Assembly (NCBI GenBank): GCA_965601485.1
Contig: OZ271846.1
Coordinates: 1,984,001 to 2,048,000, forward strand
Reading direction: 5' to 3'
DNA length: 64,000 nt
Origin: Methylotenera_A aquatica
Lineage (GTDB): Bacteria; Pseudomonadota; Gammaproteobacteria; Burkholderiales; Methylophilaceae
This document shows, piece by piece, positions 1-9,923 of the stretch. Within the stretch, counting starts at the first letter, position 1; every line of letters begins with the position of its first letter. The position numbers and the translations under genes are program-made. Under the pieces are notes generated by a model. It was not told where the DNA came from, ran no database searches, and worked only from the letters and a program-made list of their open reading frames with translations.

Positions 1-791
1 GCATGGCGGATATGGCAAACTTGGCTAAAGTAGAGCGTAGCTATCGCGAGTTAAGCAAAGTACTGGATTTTGATGAAACCATCACGCCTGTTACCTATAT
101 TAATTCTGCCGCCGATTTGAAAGCGTTTTGCGGTGAGCACGGCGGTATTGTTTGCACCAGCACCAACGCGACAAAAATTTTAGAGTGGAGTTTTGCACAG
201 CGCGAAAAAATACTATTTTTTCCTGACCAAAACCTGGGCCGCTGGTCTGGCCACAAAATGGGTATTCCACTCGAGCAAATGCCGATTTGGGATCCTGACC
301 AACCAATGGGAGGCTTATCGGTTGAAGAAATCAAGAATGCCAAGATTTTGTTATGGAAAGGGCATTGCGCCGTTCATCAAATGTTTAGATTGCAAAATAT
401 CACCAAATTCCGTGCTGACCATCCGGATGGTATTGTAATTTCGCACCCTGAAGCGCCATTTGAGGTCTGTTTAAATTCAGACTATGTGGGCTCTACCGAA
501 TATATTTTAAAAACCGTGAGCGAGGCAGCGCCTAATACCAAATGGCTAGTGGGTACTGAGCTAAACCTAGTGAATCGTTTGGCTGAACAAATGAAACCGC
601 AAGGCAAACTGGTGCAATTTATGAGCCATGTGGTGTGTGAATGCAGCACCATGGCACGCATTGACCCGCAACATTTGGCTTGGACGCTAGAAAACTTGGC
701 GGATGGCAATATCGTGAACCAGATTAAAGTGCCTCAACATGATGCCAAATTATCCAAATTAACCTTAGACCGTATGTTGGCGGCTTCATAA
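1..791 (+). CDS. nadA: Quinolinate synthase A, 5' end outside window
   Basis: Condenses iminoaspartate with dihydroxyacetone phosphate to quinolinate in de novo NAD synthesis, using a cytoplasmic 4Fe-4S cluster. About 262 residues are visible; family members have about 350-370, so roughly the first 100 residues lie upstream of the window and the first Met here is internal. Likely cluster cysteines are in CTSTNA (visible residue 51), GHCAVH (120-125) and CECSTM (212-217), the three positions conserved in NadA. The HPE motif at 148-150 is also typical. The stop abuts the HIT gene, so the two are probably co-transcribed. Confidence 0.95.
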   Translation, partial: MADMANLAKVERSYRELSKVLDFDETITPVTYINSAADLKAFCGEHGGIVCTSTNATKILEWSFAQREKILFFPDQNLGRWSGHKMGIPLEQMPIWDPDQPMGGLSVEEIKNAKILLWKGHCAVHQMFRLQNITKFRADHPDGIVISHPEAPFEVCLNSDYVGSTEYILKTVSEAAPNTKWLVGTELNLVNRLAEQMKPQGKLVQFMSHVVCECSTMARIDPQHLAWTLENLADGNIVNQIKVPQHDAKLSKLTLDRMLAAS

Positions 792-1223
792 TTGAGCGCT
801 TGCGATTTATGTAAGCCCAGCCCGCACCACATTTTGTGGCAAGACGATTTTTGCCGCGTGGTGTTGCTTAATGATGCCGATTATCCAGCATATTGTCGAG
901 TTGAATTGCTTGAACACATTAAGGAAATGACGGATTTAGAGCCCCCGCAGCGTGCAAGAATGATGAAAACCGTTTTTGCAGTGGAGATGGCATTACGAGA
1001 AGTCACACTTGCCGACAAAATCAATCTGGCCAGCCTTGGCAATAAAACGCCGCATGTGCATTGGCATCTGATTCCGCGTTTTGAAAATGACAAGCATTTT
1101 CCTAATTCGCACTGGGGAACTGCGGTGCGCGATGGCCAACCTTTTGGTTTTAACAGTGCATTGCTGGAAAGCTTAACGCAAAAAATAAAAGCGCATATTG
1201 AATGCGCTTTATTGGCTGAATAA
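792..1223 (+). CDS. HIT-family nucleotide hydrolase/transferase
   Basis: 143-residue histidine-triad protein, expected to hydrolyse or transfer nucleotidyl groups from a dinucleotide or adenylated substrate. The triad is H88-V-H90-W-H92 followed by LIPR. The reading frame opens with TTG directly after the nadA stop codon; the nearest ATG (809) is out of frame, so TTG is the best start and translation is probably coupled to nadA. The exact substrate cannot be told from sequence. Confidence 0.88.
   Translation: MSACDLCKPSPHHILWQDDFCRVVLLNDADYPAYCRVELLEHIKEMTDLEPPQRARMMKTVFAVEMALREVTLADKINLASLGNKTPHVHWHLIPRFENDKHFPNSHWGTAVRDGQPFGFNSALLESLTQKIKAHIECALLAE
1188..1210 (+). terminator. Possible terminator hairpin at the end of the HIT gene
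   Basis: A 9-bp perfect stem (AAAGCGCAT / ATGCGCTTT) with a 5-nt loop lies inside the last codons of the HIT gene. It faces the convergent ferredoxin-like gene and has A/T-rich flanks on both sides, so it could work in either direction. There is no long T tract. Confidence 0.35.
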
Positions 1224-1249
1224 AATCTATACAGCTTTATTCAATATTT

Positions 1250-1564
1250 TTAATCTACAAGCAGCCTAGTCACCACTTTGCCGTTAATTAAATGGCTTTC
1301 AATAATCTCATCAATATCGTCATTATCCACAAAGGTATACCAAACTGCCTGCGGATACACCACTAGCAGAGGACCTAATTCACAGCGGTCTAAACAGCCA
1401 GAACGGTTGATGCGTGTTTTGCCTTCACCATTTAAACCCAGTTTTTTAACGCGCGATTTCATATAATCAAAAGACGCTTCGGCACCTTTATCTTGGCAAC
1501 AAGACTCTCCATCTGGCCGTTGATTCAGGCAAAAAAAGATGTGATTTTTAAAGTGGTTATCCAT
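1250..1564 (-). CDS. Thioredoxin-like 2Fe-2S ferredoxin domain protein
   Basis: 104-residue protein with cysteines at 12, 22/23, 57 and 61. The C-x10-C ... C-x3-C spacing matches the thioredoxin-fold 2Fe-2S ferredoxins (Shethna type, also found in NuoE). The second pair sits in SGCLDRCELGP, very typical of the stand-alone family. Probably a small cytoplasmic electron carrier; partner unknown. It converges on the nadA-HIT pair. Confidence 0.88.
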   Translation of the reverse strand: MDNHFKNHIFFCLNQRPDGESCCQDKGAEASFDYMKSRVKKLGLNGEGKTRINRSGCLDRCELGPLLVVYPQAVWYTFVDNDDIDEIIESHLINGKVVTRLLVD

Positions 1565-1672
1565 GTTTTTCTACTTATTTTGCTTCAAAATTGTAATCAT
1601 CGATAAAGTAAACCGCATGCAGTTCTATTGTAATGCAAGCAAAAAACACCGCATAAAACCAAAAGATAATGG

Positions 1673-2692
1673 CTATTGTGTGGCTAGTGCGTCTTCTTGG
1701 GTAAATGTCCAAGTTCGGGTGATACCCAAAATATCCGTACTTTTCTTCATCTCTTCTGAAAACTTGGCGTAGGGTGCTGCCAAATTCACAATATTTTTGG
1801 CTGCTTCATCTAAAATTTTAGAGCCAGAACTTTTATCAATCACAATACTTTCAATGCTTCCATCGGCTCTAATCGATACTGTCATGCGCAATTGACCGTA
1901 GATTTTCTGGTCTCTTGCTACCTCGGGATAATTTAAATTGCCAATGCGCTCCACTTTTTGTCGCCATGCATCTAAGTACATGGCGTCACTGGCCTCTTTG
2001 GTGCGCGCGCCAATAAATCGACGTTTTGGCCGTTTTTGATACTCATCTTGCTGCTTGCCAATTTGTGCCTCTAAACGGTCAATTTCAATACTCGCTGCAA
2101 TTAAATCGGCACGATCTAAGGTTTTGGCCAAGGCTTTTTGATCGCCTTTTTCAGGATCGGCAGAGACTGCTTCTTGTGTCGGATTTGAGTCCATTTTATT
2201 AACGGCATTAATTTGCGTTAGCAGCTCTTGCGCTTGCTTTTCTAATGCATCCACGCGCTTTTGTTCACGCACCTCTTGCGCTTGAACTTTAGCTGCTTTG
2301 GCGGCGATACTGGCTTCGGCACTTGGCCTTAATTTTACTTCAGTGGTTTTTTGCTTGGGTGCTGGCAACATGGTTTTCATTTGCCGATTCGCATCGGTAT
2401 TGCCGCCACGGTCAAGGTTCGCCTGCGCTAACAATTCGGCTTTATCGGGCGCATTTTTAGTTTTTGCATTAACCAATACCACATTTAATGACGGCAATTT
2501 ATTGGCCAGTTTTTTTATCTCTGGCTCAAAATGAATGGTTAAAATTACCCCATGTACAATCGCAGAAATACCAACTGCAATACCAAACGCACTGACGGCT
2601 TTAGCAGCACCAACCACCGCGACTTCCGCAGCAACCTCAGCGGGATTAATGGCTGTATGTTTTAATTCAGTTTGTTTAAGCACGGCACTCAA
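1673..2692 (-). CDS. TonB-family C-terminal protein (energy transducer-like)
   Basis: 339 residues: a cytoplasmic N-terminus, one membrane segment at about 33-55 (AVSAFGIAVGISAIVHGVIL), a long charged and partly coiled-coil periplasmic region (about 80-230), and a C-terminal TonB-like domain (about 240-335) with YPEVARDQKIYGQLRMTVSI. TonB proteins pass proton-motive force to outer-membrane receptors, but the long linker without a clear Pro-Lys rod and the absence of ExbB/ExbD nearby leave its receptor open. It starts 3 bp after mpl and is probably in the same transcript. Confidence 0.82.
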   Translation of the reverse strand: MSAVLKQTELKHTAINPAEVAAEVAVVGAAKAVSAFGIAVGISAIVHGVILTIHFEPEIKKLANKLPSLNVVLVNAKTKNAPDKAELLAQANLDRGGNTDANRQMKTMLPAPKQKTTEVKLRPSAEASIAAKAAKVQAQEVREQKRVDALEKQAQELLTQINAVNKMDSNPTQEAVSADPEKGDQKALAKTLDRADLIAASIEIDRLEAQIGKQQDEYQKRPKRRFIGARTKEASDAMYLDAWRQKVERIGNLNYPEVARDQKIYGQLRMTVSIRADGSIESIVIDKSSGSKILDEAAKNIVNLAAPYAKFSEEMKKSTDILGITRTWTFTQEDALATQ

Positions 2693-2695
2693 ACT

Positions 2696-4084
2696 TTATT
2701 TTTCTACTAAAACCACACTTAATGCATCTAATATTTTTTGATGTACACCACCAAAACCACCATTACTCATCACCAAAATATGGTCATCGGGTTTGGCAAC
2801 ACTTACGATGGCTTGTACTAACTTTATTAAATCATCAAACGTTTTGGCTTTATTTGCAATCGGTTTTAATGCTTCTGCGGCATCCCAGCCCAAATTAGCA
2901 CCATAACAAAACACCAAATCGGCCTCACTTAGGCTGGCTGGTAAAGCGTCTTTCATCACGCCTAGCTTCATAGTGTTACTTCTGGGCTCAAGCACAGCCA
3001 ATATGCGAGCCGCGCCCACTTTGGCGCGTAAGCCAGCCACCGTCGTATGAATCGCAGTGGGATGATGCGCAAAATCATCATAAACGGTTACATTTTTAAC
3101 CACACCTTTTGTTTCCATGCGGCGCTTTACGTTTTTAAAGTCGGTTAATGCGGCAATGCTGGTTTCAGTCGTTACACCCACATGCCGTGCCGCCGCAATG
3201 CTGGCTAACCCATTCATTCGGTTATGCTCCCCCAACAAATCCCAATCCACGCGCCCTTGTACTTTGCCTTGATACGACACATCAAAACTGCCATCACCTG
3301 CTGCATTTACCGCTTTCCAATCGGCATCGGTTCCGAATTTTTCAACTGGCGTCCAGCAGCCTTTTTCAATCACACGGTTCAAACTACTTTCTTTACCGTT
3401 GGCTACTACTAAACCCTGCTGCGGCACAATGCGCACTAAATGATGAAACTGCTTTTCAATCGCTGCTAAATCATCAAAGATATCAGCATGGTCAAATTCT
3501 AGATTATTTAATACGGCGGTACGTGGACGATAATGCACAAATTTTGAGCGTTTATCAAAAAATGCCGTGTCATATTCGTCGGCCTCAATTACAAAAAACG
3601 GCGATATACTTTTTTCATCTTGTTTGGGTTGTTGCGGTAAGCGCGCCGAAACACCAAAATTCTCAGGCACACCGCCTATCAAAAAGCCTGGTGCTAGACC
3701 AGCGTATTCCAATATCCAAGCCAACATTGAGCTGGTGGTGGTTTTGCCGTGTGTACCAGCCACGGCAAGCACCCATTTACCTTTCAATACATTTTCAGAC
3801 AACCACTGCGGCCCAGATATATATGGTAAGCCAAGATTTAAAATTTCTTCTATTAAAGGATTGCCGCGCGAAACCACATTACCAATCACGTAAATATCAG
3901 GGTTAAGCTTGGTTTGCTCAACTGAAAAACCTTCTATCAACTCAATGTGCTGCGCCTGTAACTGTGTACTCATGGGCGGGTAAACATTGGCATCGCAACC
4001 CGTGACGCGATGCCCCGCTTGCTTTGCGAGCAACGCTATGCCGCCCATAAATGTGCCACAAATACCTAAAATGTGAATGTGCAT
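2696..4084 (-). CDS. mpl: UDP-MurNAc : L-Ala-D-Glu-meso-DAP ligase
   Basis: Murein-recycling ligase that joins the recovered tripeptide to UDP-MurNAc in the cytoplasm. 462 residues, full length for Mpl. The N-terminal nucleotide-sugar fold begins with IHILGICGTFMGG, the ATP-binding loop is GTHGKTTTS at 110-118, and ligase residues follow in EADEYD and NLEFDHADIF. MHIHILGICGT at the N-terminus separates it from MurC. Lies 33 bp downstream of metH and 3 bp upstream of the TonB-like gene. Confidence 0.95.
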   Translation of the reverse strand: MHIHILGICGTFMGGIALLAKQAGHRVTGCDANVYPPMSTQLQAQHIELIEGFSVEQTKLNPDIYVIGNVVSRGNPLIEEILNLGLPYISGPQWLSENVLKGKWVLAVAGTHGKTTTSSMLAWILEYAGLAPGFLIGGVPENFGVSARLPQQPKQDEKSISPFFVIEADEYDTAFFDKRSKFVHYRPRTAVLNNLEFDHADIFDDLAAIEKQFHHLVRIVPQQGLVVANGKESSLNRVIEKGCWTPVEKFGTDADWKAVNAAGDGSFDVSYQGKVQGRVDWDLLGEHNRMNGLASIAAARHVGVTTETSIAALTDFKNVKRRMETKGVVKNVTVYDDFAHHPTAIHTTVAGLRAKVGAARILAVLEPRSNTMKLGVMKDALPASLSEADLVFCYGANLGWDAAEALKPIANKAKTFDDLIKLVQAIVSVAKPDDHILVMSNGGFGGVHQKILDALSVVLVEK

Positions 4085-4117
4085 GATGTGATTTTAATGG
4101 TTTAAATAACTTAAAGG

Positions 4118-7100
4118 CTAAACCAAATTCGGGCTTAACCAACGTTCTAAATATTCTTTTGGTAAGTTTCTGCGTTTCGCCATATCTTCCAGCTGATCCA
4201 TGCCAACTTTATCCACACTAAAGTATTTAGCTTGTTTGTGTGCAAAGTAGAAGCCAGACACGGCAGCGGCTGGCAGCATGGCAAAAGATTCTGTGAGTTG
4301 CATGCCAATCTCTTCGGCTTGCAACAGATTAAACATATCCGGTTTTACACTATGGTCTGGGCACGCAGGGTAGCCAGGCGCAGGGCGTATGCCTTGATAT
4401 TGCTCTTTAATAAGGGCAGTTACATCGAGTGTTTCATCGGCACTGTAGCCCCAAAAATCGGTACGCACGCGTTCATGCATATATTCAGCAAAGGCTTCTG
4501 CAAAACGGTCAGCCAGCGCTTTAAACATAATGCCACTAAAATCATCATTGGCATCCGCAAAGCGCTTTTCAATTTTATCTGTGCCTAAGCCGCCTGTCAC
4601 AGCAAACAAACCAATATAGTCATCTGTGCCTTTCGGCGCAATAAAGTCGCTCAAACACTGATTAGGACGAGGTACGCCATCAACCACGGGTTTAAGCGTT
4701 TGTTGGCGCATGCCGTAATAGGTAAAGGCGACTTGGCTTCGGCTTTCATCGGTGTAGATTTCAATATCATCATCATTGACAGTATTGGCTGGCATCAGCG
4801 CAATTACGCCGTTGGCGTTTAACCAGCGGCCATCGATGATTTTTTTCAGCATGGCTTTGCCTTCGGCAAATACTTTAGTCGCGGCTTCGCCTACTACTGC
4901 ATCGGTCAAGATCGTTGGATAAAAACCCGCTAAATCCCATGTTTGAAAAAATGGACCCCAATCGATATATTGCGCGATTAAGCTTAAATCGATGTTTTTA
5001 AAAACGCGGCGGCCGATGAATTTAGGTTTTATGGGCGCAAATTCACCGGCAAACGAAAGGGCTAGTTTATTTTTACGCGCATCGGCAATAGTGAGCAGTG
5101 GTACGCCTTTTTTATTGGCATGTTGCGTGCGTGCTTTCTCGTAATCGGCTTGAATCTCGGCCAAATAAGCGCCGCGCGTTTCAGGTGTTAACAGGTTCTG
5201 CATCACGGTAACAGAGCGCGAAGCATCTGGTACATACACAATCGGGCCATCGTAATATGGGGCGATTTTGACAGCAGTATGGGCGCGTGAGCAGGTGGCC
5301 CCGCCAATCAACAAGGGAGTTTGCATCTTAGTAAAATAAGGGTCACGCTGCATCTCTTTGGCGATATGGGTCATTTCTTCTAGGCTTGGCGTAATCAACC
5401 CGCTTAAGCCAATAATGTCAGCATTTTCTGCCTTTGCCATGGCTAAAATCTCAGCCGCTGGCACCATCACGCCCATATTAACCACTTCAAAGTTATTGCA
5501 TTGCAGCACGACACTGACGATATTTTTGCCAATATCGTGCACATCACCTTTTACTGTAGCAATGACCATTTTGCCTTTAGGCTTAGAAATCATGCCTGTT
5601 CTGGCTTCATTTGCCGCTTTTTCGGCTTCGATAAACGGAATTAAATGCGCAACAGCGGTTTTCATCACACGCGCCGATTTCACCACTTGCGGCAAGAACA
5701 TTTTGCCTTGGCCAAATAAATCGCCCACCACATTCATGCCATCCATCAATGGGCCTTCTATCACGTGAATTGGGCGGCCACCCGATTTTTCAAACGCGGC
5801 ACGAGCTTCTTCCGTGTCTTGCACAATAAACTCAGTAATGCCATGCACCATGGCGTGGCTTAGCCGTTTTTCTACTGGCACTGGATGTTCTGGTGTACCG
5901 CGCCATTCTAAAGTTGCGGCTTCTTTTTTGCCACCTGCCACAAGCGTGCCCGCGATTTCAATCAGGCGTTCAGTTGGCGCAAGTAAATTATCAGGGTCAG
6001 TAATGCGGTTTAAAACTACGTCTTCTACACTGTTTTTAAGCTCAGGGCTCAAGCCATCGTAAACGCCCATCATACCCGCATTTACAATGCCCATAGTCAT
6101 GCCTGCTTGAATCGCATGGTATAAAAATACAGTATGAATCGCCTCACGTGCAGGGTCGTTGCCGCGGAAACTAAAGCTTACATTCGATACGCCGCCAGAA
6201 ATTTTAGCGTGCGGCAGGTTTTGTTTAATCCAGCGCGTGGCCTCAATAAAATCTACTGCGTAGTTATTATGCTCCTCAATACCTGTAGCAATGGCGAAAA
6301 TATTGGGGTCGAAAATAATGTCTTCAGGCGGGAAACCTGTGCTGACCAATAAATCGTAAGCACGTTTGCAAATTTCAATTTTTCGCGGGTAAGTATCGGC
6401 TTGGCCTTTTTCATCAAACGCCATTACAATCACCGCGGCACCAAAGCGACGGCAGAGTTTGGCTTGGCGCAAGAATTCGGCTTCACCTTCTTTCATTGAG
6501 ATTGAGTTGACGATGGCTTTGCCTTGTATGCATTTTAAGCCCGCTTCAATGACCGTCCATTTACTGGAATCGATCATAATCGGCACGCGGGCAATATCTG
6601 GCTCACTGGCGATTAAATTCAAAAAGTGCGTCATGGCTTTAACGGCATCCAGCATGCCTTCATCCATATTGATATCAATGACTTGCGCGCCGTTTTCGAC
6701 CTGCTGACGCGCCACACTTAACGCTTCTTCATATTGCTCATTAATAATCATGCGCGCAAATGCTTTTGAACCCGTTACATTGGTACGCTCACCCACGTTT
6801 ACAAACAGGGAGTTTTCATCAATGATAAAGGGCTCTAAACCCGATAATTTAGTGGCAGGCGTAAATCTTGGCACAAGGCGCGGTGGCAAATTTTTGATTT
6901 CATTATAAATAGCGTTAATGTGTGCTGGAGTCGTCCCGCAGCAACCACCCGCCATGTTTAAAAATCCACTATTGGCGAATTCCTTCACCAAACTAGAGGT
7001 AACGTCTGGTGTTTCATCAAAACCTGTGTCACTCATGGGGTTTGGCAAACCGGCATTTGGGTAAATGCATACAAAAGTGTCGGCGATTTTAGAAAGCTCT

Positions 7101-7921
7101 TCTACATAAGGGCGCATTAATGTTGCGCCCAAAGCGCAATTTAAGCCGATAGTGAGCGGCTTAGCATGGCGAACAGAATGCCAAAATGCGGTTACGGTTT
7201 GGCCAGACAAAATACGGCCAGATGCGTCTGTCACCGTGCCAGAAATCATCAGTGGCATGGTGTAGCCGACCTCTTCAAAAAAGGTGTCAATCGCAAACAA
7301 TGCCGCCTTACAATTAAGCGTATCAAAGATGGTTTCTACCATTAAAATATCGGCGCCGCCTTCAACCAGCGCACGCGCTTGCTCTAAGTAAGCGTTTACT
7401 AACTGGTCAAAATTGACGTTACGCGCAGCGGGATCGTTTACATCGGGAGAGATACTGGCAGTCTTAGGCGTTGGGCCTAATGCACCAGCAACAAAACGTG
7501 GTTTATCTGGCGTGGAGTATTTAAGGCAAGCTGCTTTAGCTAGCTTGGCCGATTGCACATTCATCTCATGCACCAAATGCGCCATATGGTAATCATCTTG
7601 CGCAACCGATGTCGCACCAAAGGTATTGGTTTCAATCACATCCGCGCCTGCGGCTAAATATTGCTCATGAATCTCTTGAATCACCTGCGGTTGCGTTAAA
7701 CTAAGCAACTCGTTATTGCCTTTAACAAACAGCTCACGCTCACCTGCTGGAGCGGCAAAATCTTTAAACCGCCCGACATCTCCGTTTGGCTTTGCGCCTC
7801 TGTAATCCGCCTCAGACAATTTGTATTGCTGGATCATGGTACCCATCGCGCCATCTAAAATGAGGATACGCTGATTAAGTAATTCGCGAAGTTGCGCTTC
7901 TATTGCAGATTGCATGAACAA
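4118..7921 (-). CDS. metH: Cobalamin-dependent methionine synthase
   Basis: Transfers the methyl group of methyltetrahydrofolate to homocysteine through methylcobalamin. All four modules are present in the 1267 residues: homocysteine domain with zinc ligands C262 and C327/C328 (GGCCGTTP), pterin-binding domain (about 370-640), cobalamin module with D-V-H-D-I-G starting at residue 793 (the base-off His is H795), and a C-terminal activation domain with RPAPGYPACPDH. Start chosen at the first Met; M3 is an alternative. No cobalamin or SAM riboswitch is recognisable in the 78 bp upstream. Confidence 0.97.
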   Translation of the reverse strand: MFMQSAIEAQLRELLNQRILILDGAMGTMIQQYKLSEADYRGAKPNGDVGRFKDFAAPAGERELFVKGNNELLSLTQPQVIQEIHEQYLAAGADVIETNTFGATSVAQDDYHMAHLVHEMNVQSAKLAKAACLKYSTPDKPRFVAGALGPTPKTASISPDVNDPAARNVNFDQLVNAYLEQARALVEGGADILMVETIFDTLNCKAALFAIDTFFEEVGYTMPLMISGTVTDASGRILSGQTVTAFWHSVRHAKPLTIGLNCALGATLMRPYVEELSKIADTFVCIYPNAGLPNPMSDTGFDETPDVTSSLVKEFANSGFLNMAGGCCGTTPAHINAIYNEIKNLPPRLVPRFTPATKLSGLEPFIIDENSLFVNVGERTNVTGSKAFARMIINEQYEEALSVARQQVENGAQVIDINMDEGMLDAVKAMTHFLNLIASEPDIARVPIMIDSSKWTVIEAGLKCIQGKAIVNSISMKEGEAEFLRQAKLCRRFGAAVIVMAFDEKGQADTYPRKIEICKRAYDLLVSTGFPPEDIIFDPNIFAIATGIEEHNNYAVDFIEATRWIKQNLPHAKISGGVSNVSFSFRGNDPAREAIHTVFLYHAIQAGMTMGIVNAGMMGVYDGLSPELKNSVEDVVLNRITDPDNLLAPTERLIEIAGTLVAGGKKEAATLEWRGTPEHPVPVEKRLSHAMVHGITEFIVQDTEEARAAFEKSGGRPIHVIEGPLMDGMNVVGDLFGQGKMFLPQVVKSARVMKTAVAHLIPFIEAEKAANEARTGMISKPKGKMVIATVKGDVHDIGKNIVSVVLQCNNFEVVNMGVMVPAAEILAMAKAENADIIGLSGLITPSLEEMTHIAKEMQRDPYFTKMQTPLLIGGATCSRAHTAVKIAPYYDGPIVYVPDASRSVTVMQNLLTPETRGAYLAEIQADYEKARTQHANKKGVPLLTIADARKNKLALSFAGEFAPIKPKFIGRRVFKNIDLSLIAQYIDWGPFFQTWDLAGFYPTILTDAVVGEAATKVFAEGKAMLKKIIDGRWLNANGVIALMPANTVNDDDIEIYTDESRSQVAFTYYGMRQQTLKPVVDGVPRPNQCLSDFIAPKGTDDYIGLFAVTGGLGTDKIEKRFADANDDFSGIMFKALADRFAEAFAEYMHERVRTDFWGYSADETLDVTALIKEQYQGIRPAPGYPACPDHSVKPDMFNLLQAEEIGMQLTESFAMLPAAAVSGFYFAHKQAKYFSVDKVGMDQLEDMAKRRNLPKEYLERWLSPNLV

Positions 7922-7999
7922 TACTTTGAGAAAGATTAGTTAATCACTATTTTAACATGCGAATGGTTTAGCTTCTTCACATGCGCCAGCTAAAAATAG

Positions 8000-9502
8000 T
8001 TAAGATTCATTGCGCCTGTATTGCAAGGCCTCTGCAATGTGGGCTGGCTTGATTGCCGCCTCACTACTTAAATCTGCAATGGTTCTGGCTACTTTTAAAA
8101 TGCGATGATAGGCTCGTGCCGATAAATTTAATTTTGAAATAGCGTTTTTTAGCAAAGTTAAGCCCGCCTCATCCGGCTGGCATAGAGCGTCTATTTCTAA
8201 ACTACCCAATCCAAAATTGGCTTTACCTTGACGCTTAAGTTGGATTTGGCGCGCTTTTTCTACCCGCGTGCGAATGGTTTCACTTGATTCGGATTGACTG
8301 CTGGATACCAATTCATCTTCTTTTAACGCTGGCACTGTAATTAACAGGTCAATTCTATCTAAAAGCGGCCCAGAAATTTTGGCGCGATAGCGCGCAATAT
8401 TGTCTGGTGTGCAACGGCATTTATTATTGAAATGCCCCAAATAACCACATGGGCATGGGTTCATGGCGGCTAATAGTTGAAACGATGCTGGAAAATCCGC
8501 CTGCCGCGCAGCGCGTGAGATGGTAATATGCCCTCTCTCTAAAGGCTCACGCAAAACCTCTAATACTTTTCGATCAAATTCTGGCAACTCATCTAAAAAC
8601 AAAACACCATGATGCGCTAGCGATATTTCACCTGGGCGCGGAATGCCACCACCACCCACTAAGGCAATGCCTGATGCAGTATGGTGCGGTGAGCGATAAG
8701 GTCTGCGCTTCCAATTCTCTAATTTATACGCACCGCTTAGCGATTGAATCGCCGCGCTTTCCAGCGCCTCTTGCTCTGTCATGCTGGGTAAAATGCCTGC
8801 AAAGCGGCTAGCTAACATGCTTTTACCAGTGCCAGGTGGCCCGCTCATTAATACACTGTGCCCGCCAGCGGCGGCAATTTCTAGAGCACGTTTGGCTTGA
8901 GACTGGCCTTTTACCTCATTAAAATCTGAATACTGAATGGTTTGGGCTTGGGCATCGGCAACATATTGCTTTAGCGGAGTATGCCCACTTAAATGTGCAC
9001 ATACTTCTAGTAGCGAATTAGCGGGGTATATCACTGCATCTTTGACCAAACTGGCTTCTGACGCACTATTTTGAGGCAATATAAATGCGCGCTGGTGATG
9101 CGCCGTTTTATGTACCATATGATATGTCATGGCCAGTGCACCGCGAATCGACCTTAATTCGCCTGTCAGCGCCAACTCACCGGCAATTTCGTAGCGCTCT
9201 AATGATTCTTTGGGAATCTGCCTGCTAGCGGCCAAAATACCCAAAGCAATCGGCAAGTCGTAACGACCACTTTCTTTTGGTAAATCGGCGGGAGCTAAAT
9301 TGACTGTGATTCGCCTGGCTGGGAACTCAAATTGAGCCGTTTGAATCGCCGCGCGTACACGATCTTTGCTTTCCTTTACCTCAGCCTCTGGAAGACCAAC
9401 GATAGTAAAGCTAGGCAAGCCGTTTGCCAGATGCACCTCTACCACCACCTCTGGCGCGTCCATACCGCTTAGCGCGCGGCTGTGCAGAACAGCCAAACTC
9501 AT
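8000..9502 (-). CDS. comM: YifB/ComM-family AAA+ Mg-chelatase-like ATPase
   Basis: 500-residue hexameric AAA+ helicase-like protein. In naturally competent bacteria ComM drives branch migration when incoming DNA is integrated. It has an N-terminal ChlI/Lon-like domain (residues 1-170), Walker A GPPGTGKS at 221-228, Walker B VLFLDELPEF, and a C-terminal Mg-chelatase domain with a CxCG / CRC zinc motif (PCPCGYLGH, NKCRC). Its ATG overlaps the ubiK stop by 4 bp, so translation is probably coupled. Confidence 0.93.
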   Translation of the reverse strand: MSLAVLHSRALSGMDAPEVVVEVHLANGLPSFTIVGLPEAEVKESKDRVRAAIQTAQFEFPARRITVNLAPADLPKESGRYDLPIALGILAASRQIPKESLERYEIAGELALTGELRSIRGALAMTYHMVHKTAHHQRAFILPQNSASEASLVKDAVIYPANSLLEVCAHLSGHTPLKQYVADAQAQTIQYSDFNEVKGQSQAKRALEIAAAGGHSVLMSGPPGTGKSMLASRFAGILPSMTEQEALESAAIQSLSGAYKLENWKRRPYRSPHHTASGIALVGGGGIPRPGEISLAHHGVLFLDELPEFDRKVLEVLREPLERGHITISRAARQADFPASFQLLAAMNPCPCGYLGHFNNKCRCTPDNIARYRAKISGPLLDRIDLLITVPALKEDELVSSSQSESSETIRTRVEKARQIQLKRQGKANFGLGSLEIDALCQPDEAGLTLLKNAISKLNLSARAYHRILKVARTIADLSSEAAIKPAHIAEALQYRRNES

Positions 9503-9741
9503 TGTTGATTAAGCTTTTGCTCTAATAACTCAAGCTTAGCCTCAAGAGCGGCCAACTGTTCTCGCGTGTTGCGTAAAACTTCTGCTTGTACGTCAAACTC
9601 TTCGCGCGTCACAAGCTCCATTTTGGTGAGAACGCCCTTAATTAGTGCATGAATATTTTTATCCATGTCAGCCAAAGGTGATGAAGATTTCATCTCCTTG
9701 ATTTTATTAGATAATTCTTCAATTTTTGATGAGTTAAACAA
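9499..9741 (-). CDS. ubiK: UbiK-family ubiquinone biosynthesis accessory factor
   Basis: 80-residue protein with a central NIHALIKGVLTKMELVTREEFD and a C-terminal coiled coil (LAALEAKLELLEQKL), the signature of UbiK/YqiC (formerly BMFP). In enterobacteria it helps the soluble Ubi complex in ubiquinone synthesis. First gene of a two-gene unit with comM (4-bp overlap). Confidence 0.9.
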   Translation of the reverse strand: MFNSSKIEELSNKIKEMKSSSPLADMDKNIHALIKGVLTKMELVTREEFDVQAEVLRNTREQLAALEAKLELLEQKLNQQ

Positions 9742-9847
9742 AATAATTTCTCCTAATTTTTAATTAGTTTACCAGATTTTTAGCGCACTTTTATATTGCG
9801 ATTAATTATATAGGAAACTTAAGTTATTGATTTTAAAAGCCAATTAA

Positions 9848-9864
9848 TTGGCATGCGCCTTGCT
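9848..9864 (+). promoter_or_regulatory. Sigma-54 promoter for the porin-glnK-amtB group
   Basis: TTGGCATGCGCCTTGCT matches the -24/-12 consensus (TTGGCAC-N5-TTGC), with the invariant GG and GC exactly 10 bp apart. It is 60 bp upstream of the porin start. The genes behind it (P-II protein, ammonium transporter) are classic RpoN/NtrC targets. No convincing NtrC palindrome was seen upstream. Confidence 0.72.
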
Positions 9865-9923
9865 AGATATCATCGTGGATAAAACTACTTCATCATTTAT
9901 ATAACAACGTTAGGGGATACACA

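Noticed and set aside
7922..7999. Looked for a cobalamin or SAM riboswitch upstream of metH.
   Set aside because: Only 78 bp lie between the genes and no B12-box or K-turn pattern is seen.
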